Origin: Tubiluchus corallicola
Taxonomy: Eukaryota > Priapulida > Priapulimorpha > Priapulimorphida > Tubiluchidae
DNA length: 64,000 nt
Direction of reading: 5' to 3'
Assembly (NCBI GenBank): GCA_030141605.1
Contig: JAQGDQ010000358.1
Location: 90,001 to 154,000 of the forward strand
Both the position numbers and the translations under genes were made by a program. The stretch's first letter is position 1. The number at the start of each line of letters is the position of its first letter. Under the pieces are notes generated by a model, which was given only the letters and a program-made list of their open reading frames with translations, was not told where the DNA came from and did not search any database. This document shows positions 12,640 through 25,100 of this stretch, one piece after another.

Positions 12640-13520
12640 GCGTCGCGAGAACGGACTAAGATTGAGCGATTTCATGAAATACATTCATTTGGGATTTAGC
12701 AGAGAGCGATATTTTTATCTACTACTGTGGACCACAGCCTTCACAAAAAAAGTACCAAAGTGTGAACTTACTGAAAAGTTAAAGAAAGCCTCGGGCGAAT
12801 TTCCTCAACATGCGCCATTTTGCAGCGTCTGTGTGTGCCAAAAAGTGGCATCCTCTACCTGCGTTGCTTTGTAACTTTTGTTTCTGTTTCGAAATTTGGC
12901 ACAATCAGCAAAGCAGGGTTGTGGTTTATACAATAAAATAATTAATATCGGAGCATACGATAACTTGAGTCTTCATGCCGGATTAAAAAGGTGACTGTAC
13001 GAAGATTGTTAATTAGCTAGTCAATTAACTAGTTTTGGCGAGTTTGCAGCACAGCAGGTTGGGTTGGATAGCTTGGCATTCTTGGTGGCTTTGCAATGGG
13101 GCGGGAGAGTGAAAGGCGGTTTGTAGAGGGAAGGAGGTAGAATGTCAGCAGTGGGACTGATATGGATGGTAGTACAGTGTGAGAACCACCTAAACTGCAA
13201 GTGCCCCGTCTTCCAAAATAGTAATAGGCGCCCACTACATCTAAATGTAGTACCCTCCAGTTGAATATTAGTCTCATATTACATTTCTATCCCTACTTAC
13301 CTTTTGGCAGGTCTGTGAAAATGACAGACATAAGTTCCTTAATGCAATCCATTTCCATTCCATTTTTGTCTATAGACAAAATGTTTTCACATGTATAACT
13401 TAACCACATTACCATAGGTAAACACGCATCAAACTACAGATATACACCCATTCATAATGATTTATTTTAACCTATTTTACGCACATTTAACGTTAGCGTA
13501 GTTAAGCAAGGACTTACTGT
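12640..13520. other. Region upstream of TMEM107, no coding gene seen
   Basis: It contains the likely TMEM107 non-coding first exon and promoter near 12635-12900, with a small CpG-bearing patch (GCGTCGCGAGAACGG at 12639). A GC-richer patch (13029-13270) has open frames but no splice or family signal. A short inverted match (AGAACCACCTAAACT at 13184 and its complement near 12495) is present. Confidence 0.4.
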
Positions 13521-13706
13521 ACCTTATCAAAAGAAATAAGGACCTAGATGGTAACTATCTATAAACGATCCTCTTTCATATGCCTTTTGAAACTGTCAAC
13601 TGATGAAGCACTGATGGTTGATGATGATTCCATGGTTGAACCACACCATGCCCAAAGAAATGTGATCTGATTTTGGTTCCAGCTGGTTGTACAAATAACT
13701 TATTTG
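13521..13706 (-). mobile_element. 3' tail of a non-LTR retrotransposon, inverted relative to the 18.0-18.9 kb copy
   Basis: The reverse complement aligns over about 190 bases with 18646-18838, for example GTTCAACCATGGAATCATC, ACCATCAGTGCTTCA and the AAGGACCTAGATGGTAACTATC block. It is the extreme C-terminal coding end and 3' UTR of the same LINE family. No upstream ORF remains, so it is a severely 5'-truncated copy. Confidence 0.8.
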
Positions 13707-14019
13707 TAATTTACTCTTTGTAAAATCCCAGTAGGCATTTGAGTTTATACTAATTTCTTTCTTTGTGCTTTCTGTTATTGTAATTACGCTATTAAAACAT
13801 TTGTTTAATCATTGTCGCACATATCGCACATTTTCTTCAATATTTTTAAATGTGAGTTACAAGCAAAAGCGTGCGACTTCGTTCGGCAATATGGTATTAG
13901 CAAATTAGCTCTTACTGAACACACATATGAACACACATTGATGAAATATCCAATAGAACTGAGAAACGATTATGGATGATAAGGCGTTCTTTCACCTGTA
14001 TGGACACTGATTATGATGG

Positions 14020-14520
14020 CTGCTTTATAAAAAACATTCATAAGACCGATCGTGGACTACCATGATGTAATTATAGGGTCAATCCAAACTTCAAGCAATA
14101 TGTGAGGTAGAATCCATTCAACAGAAAGTCAACAAGTAGTACCATCAATAATGGATATAATATAGCACGATTCGGTCACCTTTTCTTCTGAAACGTACCG
14201 ATGGTAACTTCAGTCTCTGCATTCCCTCTGTATATGATAGATCTATGATTATAAGAATTGATAGCAGAAAATATTTTTCATCTAATCCACATGGAGCTAA
14301 TATATAAGATCACAAAGCCCAGATAAAGAAACAAGAAGAGATTCATTTTCAGAGTGGCAAATGACCGGAATTCTCTCAATACATCGATATGGGGCACCAC
14401 ACATTAGCAGGAATTAAAAAGCATAATCAACATAAGAAGAAATTAAACATGTACTGGGAACACCATCCTATGAAATTCCAAGATCAGTTCCAGCCTGAGT
14501 GGACTCTAAACGTCTTTTAA
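14020..14520 (+). mobile_element. Decayed non-LTR retrotransposon RT C-terminal fragment
   Basis: Translation of 14022 onward gives YKTFIRPIVDYHDV, the usual thumb motif (xLYxxxVRPxLEYAS) after reverse transcriptase palm. Further on comes FRVANDRNSLNTS, matching the common (R)VVNDWNSLP tail. Stops and frameshifts lie between the two, so it is a dead relic of a family distinct from the 18 kb copy. Confidence 0.6.
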
Positions 14521-15546
14521 AAATCCAGTCATTCTACAATCAACTGATACAAAATTCTCACAAAACGACACTACTAGCTAACCCTTTGACACCCTTAACT
14601 AACCCTAACCAATACCATAACAACTGCTGGTAGGAGGCATATAAAATGCGAGAGTGAAAGTGTGATTAACAGAAGCTTAATGAGAGAGAAACTATGGGCA
14701 AAATGCCTATATATCTGCTTCGCCCTGTCGAGCTAAGGTATTCTACTGTAATTTTAACATTAATCTTTTTAAGTTGAACTAGTCAGCTGGTAATACTTAA
14801 CAGATTACTTTGATTATTTTCCGCATGTGTCAAGTATCGATTATTTTGCTAAGGGCTAAGTCGTCGAATACTACAGTTTTTAACCAAATCATATTAATCT
14901 AACAGAACAGAAAATTCTCTTGCAGGTGTAATTAATCATTTAATGTAGGTAACTTCAGAACTTTATGACAAATACATTTCAGGAACCTATGTAAAAAATC
15001 TGACGTAGCCTCAATTATTTTTCATTATAAAACAGTAAGAAGTAGTAAAGCTTCCAAATTTCAGTTGAAAGAGCATTTTTTATCAATAAGCTCCTACATG
15101 TGCTTTCTGCTCTAAAAAATGTAGAAAATAATTAATAACTCGCATTTAAATAATACACAATTTGCACCAGGCTTATTTTAATATCTTTGCTTTTAAACAT
15201 TAAAAACATTATGCTGCACTGAATGAAATAATTATAATTAATTATAAAGACGACTTGGTTTACAACTCAGTTTACTGATGCTGTTTCTCATGCTGAAAGT
15301 CTTGTACTTTATTATAGAGTTCAAGAGCAAGGCTTATAATAACTAACTATAAGCTGCTGACTGCTCACACTGAGCTGCATTGGTACAACTGAACTAGCTC
15401 TAGCAGACAGAATTGTGCATGCTCATTGAACAGCGACTCAGAAGGTCCTGGACACAACTAGAATAGAAATAGCTGAACTACCAAACGGCATCTTTTGTCG
15501 GTTTCTTTATTCTGTGGTCCTGAGTAAACATCAGTACAATAATTGA

Positions 15547-17011
15547 CGTCAAACAAAATGTCAATCATTCTCAGTCAAGCTCTGTTGACTGTCCAATCAG
15601 TGTGCATATTTTCACACGCCCACAGAACCGGTTCATTACCCCGTCTTTCGGGACAAGAGCTCTAACTATGTATTGTCGGTATATGTTACATTCTTATGAA
15701 AAATGTCAACTTCTCATAAATTTGCGGGAGAGAAATCACCTTGGTTTTAGATCTTATTACAGGTTGTCGATTGCCTGTATTGTTGATTAAAATTGCAAGT
15801 GAATTAGTGGAAATACATAGTATAATTTCGTTTTTTATAGGAAGAAATGCACAGTGCTTGTGTCTATGAGTTACTGATTTTGCTTTTAATAAAATAAGCA
15901 GTTAAGTTTAATGCACGACCTTGCAAGCTAGATCAAGACAAGTATTAAACTTTAAAAAATACAAATTAACTTAGCGAGGTTAATTAGGCTGATCATATGA
16001 CCGCCGCTTTAATGATCGCAAATGTAAAATGGCCTACTTGAACAGAGGTGACAATGAAATTTATAACTTTATATTTAAGCCAAGTTTGCAGGTATAAATG
16101 ATTCAAGGTTAACATGCATGTAAAAATTACAGCATGAGCACTTCTAGGTATGTTTGCGCAGGTTGTAGGAATGGCCAGTTAGCAATTGTTGATTTATTAC
16201 ACCTATGTCTCTGCAATATGTCAATTGACGTCAAACATATTGGTCTATCGCTCTGCTGCCACTGTAACGTCATTCGTTAGCCAGTTAGCCTTGGTTTACA
16301 ATAAATGCGCAACAAAAATATTAAGTCTCTCTGGTCTTTAAACATACGAACATCATTCATGCCCGCGATGTATTTTTCTATATTAACTGATCATGTGCTC
16401 GTCTGCAAGATTTATTCAGTTTTCGTATTTTTCATTTTGTTAGGCTGCGGAAATGGAATAAATTTGATTGTTCCATTCTATAGACGACCCTTATATTGAA
16501 TGCCCGAGTCACATAAGTCGCAATAGCATCTTTTAACCATGATTATAACCAGAAAAACAACGTAAAATTAGCTTTGACTACATTTGAATGAATTTTGACT
16601 GTGAAGATCTCATTGAGGTTTATAAAAACTGCCTAGAAAGGAAAACATTTTGTCCTTATTTAAATTTAATCAAATAGTTGTTTTTTATCTAACTTGCAAA
16701 GCCATAAACTAAACTTAACTGCGTATTTTCTTGATTCCAAAACTGTTTAATCAGCAACTCATAAACAAGCATTGTGCATTACTTCCTATAAACAAAACAA
16801 GGCTAAATATTTCCACTAATTCACTTGCAATTTCAATTGACAATAATAAAATCTAGAACCAGGCCAATATTTCTCCCACTAACTAATGAAAAGTTGACTA
16901 TTTTTCATAACAGTGTTAGACGGAGCTGTAGCTAAATGTACGTACCTGCGTTAATTATGCACGTTGATTGGGCAGTGATCGAAAATGATTGACATTATGT
17001 TAGACGTCAGT
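15547..17011. mobile_element. Foldback-type element with about 400-bp imperfect terminal inverted repeats
   Basis: The segment 15547-15945 is matched in reverse complement by about 16625-17011. Shared blocks in order include TGACGTC.AACA.AATGTCAATCA, ATGAAAAAT.GTCAACTT.TCAT, AAATTGCAAGTGAATTAGTGG, ATAGGAAG.AATGCACA.TGCTTG and GCAGTTAAGTTTA. The arms are imperfect, with substitutions and small gaps. The 600-base centre has no ORF but carries a third copy of the end motif (CAATTGACGTCAAAC at 16219). This structure fits a foldback or long-TIR non-autonomous DNA transposon. No transposase is present. Confidence 0.7.
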
Positions 17012-18000
17012 TACACAGAAACTTCTAAAAAATGAATCGTTAATGATATGAAAACTAGTCTATATATAGTTTAATTGTATCATTTTTTATTCCGTGGCAA
17101 GAAATATAATCCATAATAATTAACTGATGCCTATTTACTTTTTTATTTAGCATAATTTGCTATTCATCCCTCTGCTTTTTTGAACGCCGGGTAAAAAAAA
17201 CAAAGAATTTGTGAAGACTCCAACGGTGTAGGGCATTGTAGGACTTCATATCATAGCTAAGCTTTGCTGCTCCTGAGAAGGCCTGTTAGAATCAATGTAT
17301 TTTTCTGGGTGATTTTACCTATGTTTATCCAAATGAGCCTTGAACTGAGCTCTGTACGCCTTGAAATCGAATTTCAATTTCAACTTTGAAATTTGAAAAC
17401 TGCTCAAAATAAGACTGCATGGAAATTGGAACAAAAGGAAAGATGTATTCTCCCAGTTTAAATGGGTATAATAATTAAATTTTTGTTAACAAAATCATAA
17501 ACACGAATCTGAATTGGATTTCATTAATTTTCTTGCATGATGTTTCAAAATTACTATAGTGAAATTTTGGTAAATGAACAATAAAAGCAGATCGACTTAA
17601 AAAAGCTAAAGTTAGCATGAAACGAATATTGAATTTAAATGCTAAGGTCAAACGATGTCGTACGGCTTTGCTTGTAACATGTGGAGCAGTGTGGACTGTA
17701 GCATAGGAGTCGTGAAGGTGATTTTATTACGAATAAATAATGACTTTTTAGCGAAACTTAAACACCGTCTGGGGCGGTCCTGCCCGAAGATCTCTGGCGC
17801 TTTATCTATTTGTTTGTAGTTGTTTAAGTCAAGTAAATGTTTGGGGAGATTGATGCCCGAGACCCATTTATCAGTATACGAATGTGGAACTTATGAGTAG
17901 AATAATAATTGAGTGTACGACGCCAATTATGGATTGTAGAAAAGAATGTGGAGTGATTATATGAAGCTCTATACAGTGTATATAGATCCTGCAGTGGTTC

Positions 18001-18870
18001 TTTTGCGATTACTTGCTGATTATTGCATCCGATTATTTGTTGATGATTTAAAGCCTTTCGTCCAATTTGGGACGATCTTGATCGTTATATTTTACAACAT
18101 GACTTAGATGACATTTTAGACTGGTGCAGTAAATGGTTGATGACACTTAAACCCAGTAAATGTGCTTTATTTAGAATACGGCCTAAATCTATTACACCTT
18201 ACCTTCTAAATAATGCTCAAATAGCAGGAAAAAAGTTCTATCAGAGACTTGGGAGTAATGATTTCTAATGACCTTAAATGGAATTCCCATATGAATCATA
18301 TCATTACTAAAGCAAACCGTCGTATTGGCATGATTAAGAAGTGAGTGATATCGAGAAATGCAGCAGTAATTATTCCCTCTATAAAGCTGTTGTTCGACCC
18401 ATTCTGGAATACGCATCTGTTGTATGGTCACTCCAGTATGTTACTCTTAATAATGCTCTTGAAAAAACTCAGGATAGATGTACTCGTCTTGCTATTGATT
18501 TGGATCCCACTTCAATTTCTACTCTTGAGCAAAGGCGTGACACTGTAGACATTGTGAACTGCTTCAAAATAATTAGCGGAAATACTGTTCTGACTGAGGC
18601 AGACTTTTTTCCAGGCCTCACAGAGTTCTTCGTGGTCATGAATCTAAGTTATTTGTGCAACCAGCTAGAACCAACATCAGATCACACTTCTTTGGGCATC
18701 GTGTAGTTCAACCATGGAATCATCTTTCATCATTAACCATCAGTGCTTCATTAGTTGTCAGTTTCAAAAGGCATTTGAGAGAGGGCCGTCGTTTATAGAT
18801 AGTTACCATCTAGGTCCTTATTTCTTTGGATAAGGTATGCTGAATCTTAGCCTAGGCAAGATTTGCCCAG
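18001..18870 (+). mobile_element. 5'-truncated non-LTR retrotransposon (LINE) with RT C-terminal half
   Basis: Translation around 18034 gives LFVDDLKPF, a variant of the (Y/F)xDD reverse transcriptase catalytic box. It is followed, with frameshifts, by LDDILDWCSKWLMTLKPSKC, LGVMISNDLKWNSHMNHI, YKAVVRPILEYASVVW and ALEKTQDRCTRLAI. The C-terminal motif order is typical of CR1/L2/Jockey-like elements. The 5' part including endonuclease is missing, typical of LINE insertion. The 3' end shares sequence with 13521-13706. It is inactive. Confidence 0.85.
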
Positions 18871-21042
18871 TTAGGGACTGACAACACTGTAACCTGTTGT
18901 CATTATTGCAAAGTCAATGGAATATTATAAGGCTGTTTTCACTCCCATTTGCTGGCTATGTAGCAAAAGTGAGCCGAGGTTCACAGATTTTTGCGGACTT
19001 TAAGTGGACAAGGATTTGAGAGCGTTACAAATTTACTAATGCCGATTAAACGCGGATTTTTTTCTTTTGCGGAGTTCACGGACTCAGCAACAGCAGCTAA
19101 GCTCAAAAGAACAAGCAATAAATTATTGACAATCATTAGGTTTTTTCGATTTTTAGCATGTTACTGTGGATTTTAAAATTCCCGTTGCGGATATTTTGCA
19201 GACATAGCTGATTAATGTTGCGTGGTACGGAGTCTAAGCAAATATGAAGTCTCTCGGGAAGTTGAGCTTATTTTAATATTTCAGAAAAACGTTAGAAAGT
19301 TTCAGCAATAAAATTGCGATAAGTGCCACGTGTAATTAGTAAAATCGATCTTGATCTCTTGACTTCAAGTTTGGGCATGCTCATTTTGAATAAAAAATGG
19401 CGTCATCCAGTCACCATGCAATATAAACAGTTATCCTACTAGGTGTTTAAGCACTCTTTTTTTTCAGTTCCAGTTACAATTATTGACTATGAACAACAGA
19501 TTATTGTTACTATTTTTTCCTTTTTGATGAATCTTGTTGCCCACCATGCAATTAACCCCGACAACGTAGCACAATGATTCTTTTAGCAAGCTGAAACTGA
19601 ACTTTATAAACGTAACATGCCTTGCACCTACTGTATGCTCAGAAGTTTGCATGCGTATCTGAAAGTCAACAAAAATCTGTAAATTATGTACACTACTTAC
19701 ACATTTTAAAGTGTAATCCTGTGGATTAAAGCGCTGTAAGTTAAAATAAACTACTTTTTATTGCATAATGTCTAACTGTGCATTAACAATTTTTGAAACA
19801 TTTTATTATGTTCACATAGTTTACCTTCATGTATAATGCATATGTAGCGAAGTCCAATATAAGAATATATTTAACTTATGAACCTGGTACATAAATAAGG
19901 AAATACTTAAAGTGGCGTTTATGTAGCATTCAGATGCACATACGTTTAGGTATAGATAAATCAGTTTATATTGTTTTCAATGCTTCCATTTATGCAACCT
20001 GCAATAAACCTGCAACCATTTATGCGTTATTCTTTTTCTGCAGCCATTCCAATTGATTTTTTCCGTAAGCGGAAAATGCATACGCATCCAGATGCTTGGT
20101 AAATGCCATTTAAGAAGTAATATTTACTTGTACACTGCTCCTAATATGCAGTTCTTAAAGATTAAGCATTTTAAAAAGGTTTATTATATCTTCTGTGAAT
20201 TTTATTTTCTATGAAGTTCTGGTTTTGAGAAAAAAATTCTGGGAAAAGATAATTCTGGAAAGTTTTCTTTCTGGGAAGTAATTTTGTGGCAAAAAACCCC
20301 TTGAAAGTAGTGATAAGAAGTTTAATGTAGCAACGGATCGTCGCTGAGCAAAGAATACAATTTACAATCTGCCAAGTCTGTCAAAGTAGAAGTCAAGGTG
20401 TCAAGTTCTCAACCTATGAAACTACACTCATTGCAGTGCTCCATACTTAAGTCATGACTATGAACTTGGTGGGACTGAGATACAGTTTGTTCATTGAAGT
20501 CTTAGACTTGTTGGTCATGTTTCTGAGAGAATGACAATCCTTGCTGTTTGTGCCACTCATAAACCAACTAGAATGATATGAAAAAAGTGATAACACAGAC
20601 GAGCGTAAATAACAACGTCGTGTGTTACTGATGTAATTCGTGGATGGCACATTTTCACGACATTTTTTTCTGGCCAGTAATATTCTTTGTTTTACATCTG
20701 CACGTTTTCTTATTGTAGTGAGGTAGACAGACAGTGGTTCTTCCTTATGGCAGTACCCTGTGCCATCTGATCAACTCCATATTTAGGCACCCTGGCTGGT
20801 CACGTCAGTCACGTGTCATACAAATATTTGCCAAATTTTACCAATTTACTAAAAAATTCTGTTTGTAGCTGATTTTATTAAACTGATTTTAGTTAAACAG
20901 AATTTATAAATATAATCGTTCAGTTAGGTTATTTGGCAAATAGTTTGATGATAAGATCTGATTTATTTTGGGTGGCAATATATCGTATTGGAAAAGTACT
21001 TGTATTGCTGCGGTACCAAAAAAGTACTGCAAATCAGTAATA
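18871..21042. other. Intergenic DNA, nothing recognised
   Basis: AT-rich DNA without splice-supported coding segments. The open frames near 19000, 19500 and 20450-20650 have no family signal. Confidence 0.4.
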
Positions 21043-21809
21043 CAGTAGGCGACGCTTAATAGACTCACTTTGGGACCGACATATTTTGGCCCAATTAAAC
21101 AACTGAACCTATTAACCGATGGGTGTAGTGTAGGTATAGAAGTATGAGTCATCAGCTTACTATACACTGCAAGGGTTTTTAATGAATTTTAAAAAAACGA
21201 AATAATGCCTAAATTCCTTTGTGCAGTTAAAAATTAGAAAAAATATTTTAAAAATATTAATTTGTATAAGTGAATTAGCAATAAATTAAAATGTATACTT
21301 TTCTAATCACAAACTTTTCTAAGTCTGTTTATTTGCAAAAATTACAAAAATTCCTTTGAAATCGGCTGCTTCATTTTCTCGCGAAGAAGTTAGCCCACAA
21401 GTTCTTGTAATTATAAAAACGTTGAAAATTTGTTGTGTGACTATAACAGTTCTGAATCGTCTGCTCACTTACATTGTCCTTATTTACTGTACGAGGTTTA
21501 GTCTTGTAAGTTAATATATAGTAAGTAAGGAATATCGGCTGATTACTGCACCTGCATCTTTGACTGTTAACTCATTAAGCCTGAAAGTGTGATTTGCAAC
21601 AAGAAAATAGAGGAGGCTCTGTTAGCACATACAAATATCTCATTTTAAGTAGGTGAAGGAAAAATATTGAGTCAGTTATGCAGAGTTATTTGAGTTAATT
21701 ACCAATAGTTTTTATGTACATTTGAATAGAAGCGGCCCGTTACAGACATTTTTAAGTCAATTAAGCGATTGAGTCTATTAACCATGAGTCTATTAAGTGG
21801 CGCCTACTA
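21043..21809. mobile_element. Tigger/pogo-like DNA transposon remnant with 24-bp inverted ends
   Basis: The left end reads TA then CAGTAGGCGACGCTTAATAG; the right end is the inverse (CTATTAAGTGGCGCCTACT), matching over about 24 bases. The start CAG, TA flank and the following TTTGGGACCGA segment are typical of pogo/Tigger termini. A related left part occurs at 48368-48706. In both copies the minus strand ends in KMKQP..KEFL followed by a stop, reminiscent of a pogo-family transposase C-terminus. The element is internally deleted. Confidence 0.6.
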
Positions 21810-22179
21810 TTAAGTGTTCTAGTAAAAATGTGATATAAAATTTCTTTACCATATACCGATGAAGTTTGTAAAAGTGCTGGCATCAACGTGATATTTTTTT
21901 ACAATTTACATCTGTTTGGTAGTGTAATTAATGCAAATATCAATTTTTTTGTAAATTAATAATAATGCAAGATGATGATTATTAATAAACTGGTGAATAA
22001 TTAGGTAAGAAGGCTGTTGTGAAAATAAAAATTTGTTCGTTTTAAGGTGCTAATGTTCAAATAAGCTCGCCTTACTTTTGTTACTTGCTTATTTACGAAT
22101 TTTGATTTTTACAGTTTTGAAATAATTCAGAAAAACAAGAAACAACAATGAGGATGATATTGCACACATCTGCACTCAT

Positions 22180-25100
22180 GTGCACAGATTAACTTGTGAA
22201 ATGCTACACAACCGACTTTTGTCACACAGATGCCTAATGCACAAATGGTGTTTAAAGAACTATATACAGTCTTCGTACACAACTTTAAATATCTGGCAGC
22301 AAATATTTCAGGTAATTTCAAATTGTCATTGGCTTTGTTCGTTAAGTTTTTTCAAGATGTGCCCTTTGGCATGAACGTAAAATAATTACTGTATATTTAT
22401 AATTGAACAATAATACGGCTTTGGTAGACTTAATTTTCTTATTTCCTATTATCATTTCTGTGGAAAATCTAAAAACATACATAAAAATTTTGAAATCTTG
22501 TAGTTCCACTCTGGTCGAATCTTATGGGCAGTGAAGCCTAAACCAATAGATGAGCAGGATGAGCTAGAGAATGTCAAACTTGCTGAAGTTCCACAAGAGA
22601 AACTTATCACTGCAGAAGTGCAACCTCCACACAATCTTGTGAAGGAGGCTGTTACAAAAGAAGGACCAGCGTTGTTTATAAGAAAATTTGACCAGACTGT
22701 TGACTGTGGCAATGGTGGCATCACCTTGTTTACACCACACAAGGATGCATTTACCGATGTTGCTTTGACTGGGAAAAATGGTGGTGCTTATGTGTTGAAG
22801 TTGCACAATGCCATTCAACCAGATGAGTTAGAATGGAAACTGGCAAAACTAGATGCGTCGAAATTGCCGTACATTTATATGAGGCTTTCCAAAATTAGAC
22901 TGACTGGTTCGTAATTTCTTTAAATTAGAACTTTCTTTGATAAAATCTGATTTAGGCTCACTTTCTTTCAAGTGTGCTTGTTACTGGCAAGAATGTGACA
23001 GTGGTGTAGTTATAAAATTTATCAAGTGAATCTGCATATGATGTTGTATATTTATACATATGTATGTGTGGAGCACAAGAGGCCTCAGATAACTTACAGA
23101 TTTCTATCAAGTGGAGGTGCACTCCACTTGACACCCCCTCAATTATACATTATTGTATTGCTTTTATGTGATGTGTTGTACATATTTTAGGTCTTGTGGT
23201 AATTACTACTGCAGCAGGATACTTCATTGCTCCAGGTTTGCTGGATTTATCTACATTTTTCTCTGTGTGTGTTGGAACTGGATTAACTTCAGCTGCAGCT
23301 AATGCAATTAATCAGGTAATGACGTGCATGTTATTAGCCATAGTTTTATTATTAATACTGCCTTTTTTTACATTTCACATTGTGTTCTAAGACTTATTTA
23401 TTCCTGCCGTACTCGTATGCAACATTTTGTTCCTTAATAAAACTTGATAATTAGTTCTAATTTTTTTAATCCTCATACATTAGCATGACAAAGTGGGGTA
23501 ACTGTTGACAACCCTACTTTTGTTACAAAACCATTTTTCCTATATCCTCATTAAGTGTTGCAATCATCATTTTTGTGTTTTGCCATCATCATTTTTGTGT
23601 TTTGCCAACATGTATGTCATTTTTCTTCTTACTTTTGCTTTATACACCTATTGTTTTTAGGGATCTGCTACATTTTCATGACTGCAAGTAAAAACCTGCT
23701 AAATTGTAATGCATATACTTTACCAAAACGCTTAGGAAAAGAAATATATCGCCCACATTAATAAGAATTTAATTCATATTGCTCATATTATTCAAATTAA
23801 GTAATCATGCGTATTAGGGCAGAGCAGTTTTTGAGATGTTTCTTTTCATTGTTTTTTTAATTTCAGTTTCTTGAAGTACCTTATGATTCACAAATGGCAC
23901 GTACAAAGGCGAGGCCTATAGTCACTGGAATGATTACGTAAGTGATATATTGCAACAGTTAATGTGATATTCAACGTTTTTTGTTGTAACAATTTATGTG
24001 GTAGTTAATGTTTTTTGTTGCAACAATTTATGTGATATTTAATACTAGAATAGGTTGTGTAATGGACAAGCAGTAAATTGTAATCTTTTGTCCTATTTTT
24101 CTATGCACTCATTATGAAATATCTAAGTTAGTTAGTTAATATCAAATATATATAATTGTGAAATATGACAGTTACATGGATAAGATACCCTTACATAGGT
24201 AGAGCACTTGACAAAACATGGGCAGTTTGGCAAAAAATCGTCATATGCATTGTGTTCATTTTTATACAATTTACTGTATTCACAGCAGTTCACTGAATAT
24301 CCATGCTAATGTATTGCTACCTTGAGTGAGCATGAATTTAAACTCATAAATTGTTAATGTATGTTGATTTTTTTCATAATTGGCAAGAAATAGTCTCTGC
24401 AATAGACATAATTGGTAAATACAAATGATGCAGCTAGCAAGAAAATTAATTAATGCTTCACTGTAAATTTGTCAGAAATTTACTTGCGAACTGTTCGCAT
24501 TAATAATGTTAAGCGTAAAGTTTACTAATTGAATCTTTTGCTTTAATCTGACATGTTGAATTATTGCATTTTTTATTGCAGTCCACTTCATGCTGTGGGA
24601 TTTGCTGCCACCTGTGCGATAGTAGGTATACCTTTGCTTGCATTGAATGTCAACCCTCTCACGGCAGCGCTAGGAGCAGGAAACCTTGTTCTGTACACAA
24701 TGGTGTACACACCACTGAAGAGAATAACCATCTACAATACTTGGGTAGGATCTGTAGTTGGTGCAATTCCTCCCATGATGGGCTGGGCAGCTTGCACAGG
24801 AGGACTTGAACCAGGTTTCGACTATAGTTTAGTATAAACAAAAGCATAACGTAACTACATAATATTCTGCAGAAGTGTTTATGGCCGTGACACCATTCTG
24901 TACATTTGAATAGCCAAACAAAAAATACAACATAGCAGTTACTGTATCACTATGTGTTAATTGATCAGCTGGAATGATAAAGTAAGTGCACCGATACTCT
25001 TGATCTAGGCTGAACTACGTTAACTGTAGAGCACGACTTCCTGTTGAGCTGGAAAGACAAATTTACCTTCATCTCGCTTTTGTCTGCATTGAACTTCAGT

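Noticed and set aside
12662-12874. 70-codon + strand open frame near the TMEM107 5' end
   Set aside because: No homology or splice support, and it overlaps the probable TMEM107 promoter and first exon.
20447-20650. Minus-strand 67-codon frame
   Set aside because: No family signal, no splice sites and low-complexity composition.
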